Below, one piece after another: positions 5,829-6,472 of a stretch of 6,472 bases of DNA. The notes beneath the pieces are model-generated. The model was not told the DNA's origin and did not search any database. It saw only the letters and a program-made list of their open reading frames with translations. The stretch comes from CAMLHP01 sp035707845 (GTDB lineage: Bacteria; Gemmatimonadota; Gemmatimonadetes; Gemmatimonadales; GWC2-71-9). Numbering within the stretch: position 1 is the stretch's first letter; every line of letters starts with the position of its first letter. The translations under genes and the position numbers were made by a program. The stretch is taken from assembly GCA_035707845.1 (NCBI GenBank), contig DASSTP010000045.1:1-6472 (forward strand). Direction: 5' to 3'.

Positions 5829-6215
5829 CTAGCCACCACCAAGCAGCAGACTGAACAGCAGCACCGCAAGGACAACACTGGTAATCACCACATACAGCCG
5901 GTCGCGCTGCAGAAGGAAGGCGACCAGCGAGAAGACAACCCGCGCAATGGGCGTGGCGATCAGCAGCACCAGGCCCAGCTGCACCACGGCCCGGCTGTCG
6001 AGCGCGAGCACGCCGCGCACGATCCCGCCGATGCTGGTGAACTCGGCCGCCTCGCCGGTGAAGGTGCCATAGTCCGCGAGCCGCATCCCATGCTGAACCA
6101 GCACCGCCACGCCGCCGGTCACCGCCACGGCCGCTGCCACCAGCACGCCCACCCGCAGCAGGTTGCCGACCACCTGTTCCACCCGGTCGTCGCTCCAGCG
6201 TTGCCTGTCCATCAC
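5829..6215 (-). CDS. DUF1634 family membrane protein
   Basis: This 128-aa protein has three predicted membrane segments at about 20-42, 77-101 and 107-126. The second half, from VVQLGLVLLIATPIARVVFS (77-96) through FLLQRDRLYVVITSVVLAVLL, is the typical DUF1634 pattern, with the conserved ATPIARV turn and a charged RDRLYV loop. The length is normal for the family. DUF1634 genes commonly accompany TauE/SafE transporter genes, as here, which suggests an accessory or partner subunit; the biochemical role is not established. Two starts are possible. GTG at 6215 gives a 4-nt overlap with the transporter stop, and ATG at 6212, the next codon, gives a 1-nt overlap. Only one residue differs. Upstream ribosome-site sequence is weak, so coupling to the transporter is likely. 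The TAG stop is 2 nt from the palindromic array. Confidence 0.9.
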   Translation of the reverse strand: MMDRQRWSDDRVEQVVGNLLRVGVLVAAAVAVTGGVAVLVQHGMRLADYGTFTGEAAEFTSIGGIVRGVLALDSRAVVQLGLVLLIATPIARVVFSLVAFLLQRDRLYVVITSVVLAVLLFSLLLGGG

Positions 6216-6472
6216 ACCGTACCCGTCACGCCCTTGTAGAGCATCTCGGCGGCAAGCACCACCACGACGGCGGTGAAGAGCAGCCGCAATGCGCGCGTCG
6301 GCGCACGGGTGAGCACGCGCGCGCCCACCAGCGCACCGGAGAGCACGCCGAGCATGACCGGCAGCGCCAGGACCGGGTCGATGTAGCCTCGACTCAGGTA
6401 CACCCCGGCACTGGCCGCCGCCGTGACACCAATCATGAAGTTGCTGGTGGTGGTGGACACCTTGAACGGCAG
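6212..6472 (-). CDS. TauE/SafE (DUF81) family membrane transporter, C-terminal part only
   Basis: Only the last 86 residues are visible; the frame is open to the window edge, beginning LPFKVSTTTSNFMIGVTAAA. The K-V-S-T-x-T-S-N-F-M-I-G-V-T-A segment is a hallmark of the second half-repeat of TauE/SafE proteins, which export or import sulfite, sulfoacetate and related anions, or are uncharacterised. Three hydrophobic segments follow: one around VTAAASAGVYL, one around LALPVMLGVLSGALVGA, and a last one, LLFTAVVVVLAAEMLYKG, that closes the protein. The GTG at 6460 is an internal valine of this motif, not a start. The TGA stop overlaps the DUF1634 start. The substrate cannot be inferred. The family call is strong despite truncation by the window edge. 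Confidence 0.9.
   Translation of the reverse strand: MPFKVSTTTSNFMIGVTAAASAGVYLSRGYIDPVLALPVMLGVLSGALVGARVLTRAPTRALRLLFTAVVVVLAAEMLYKGVTGTV

Noticed and set aside
4924..5832. Plus-strand open frame of 302 codons
   Set aside because: It is antisense to the membrane half of the DUF4153 gene. Its charged Gln/Glu/His-rich sequence is what hydrophobic codons give in reverse, and its end runs through the palindromic array.
6458..6460. GTG as the start of an 82-aa gene
   Set aside because: The frame stays open to the window edge and the codon falls inside the conserved FKVSTTTSNF motif, so it is an internal valine of a truncated transporter gene.

Overview
The window is GC-rich bacterial DNA in which every gene I can support lies on the minus strand, so transcription runs from high to low coordinates. 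The gene set, the protein style and above all the short 7-8 bp repeat arrays between genes suggest Gemmatimonadota or a relative. That placement rests on impression; no marker gene is present.

In transcription order, the window opens with the C-terminal 86 residues of a TauE/SafE-family membrane transporter (6212-6472, its 5' end outside the window). A DUF1634 membrane protein follows (5829-6215) and overlaps it by 4 nt; these two families are commonly found side by side. A 95-bp gap comes next, almost filled by an inverted array of 8-bp units (5751-5826). After it comes a 579-aa DUF4153 polytopic membrane protein with a soluble C-terminal domain (3994-5733).

A 37-bp gap with a weak hairpin and an AT-rich hexamer leads into a tightly packed three-gene unit: a 249-aa predicted lipoprotein of unrecognised family (3207-3956), a transmembrane histidine kinase (1564-3210), and an NtrC-type sigma-54-activating response regulator (221-1567). 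The lipoprotein/kinase and kinase/regulator junctions are both 4-nt stop/start overlaps, so the three proteins are probably made in coordinated amounts. A reasonable model is a signalling module in which the kinase senses an envelope signal, possibly through the lipoprotein, and the regulator turns on sigma-54 promoters elsewhere. DUF4153 may belong to the same transcript.

Positions 1-220 hold no convincing gene. They contain a hairpin, a tandem 7-bp array, an imperfect direct repeat, and a 7-bp palindromic array that runs into the regulator's stop codon. The two large palindromic arrays each sit at the 3' end of a gene cluster, and together with the uncharacterised lipoprotein they are the most unusual things here. 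I see no tRNA, rRNA, CRISPR, transposase or phage gene.
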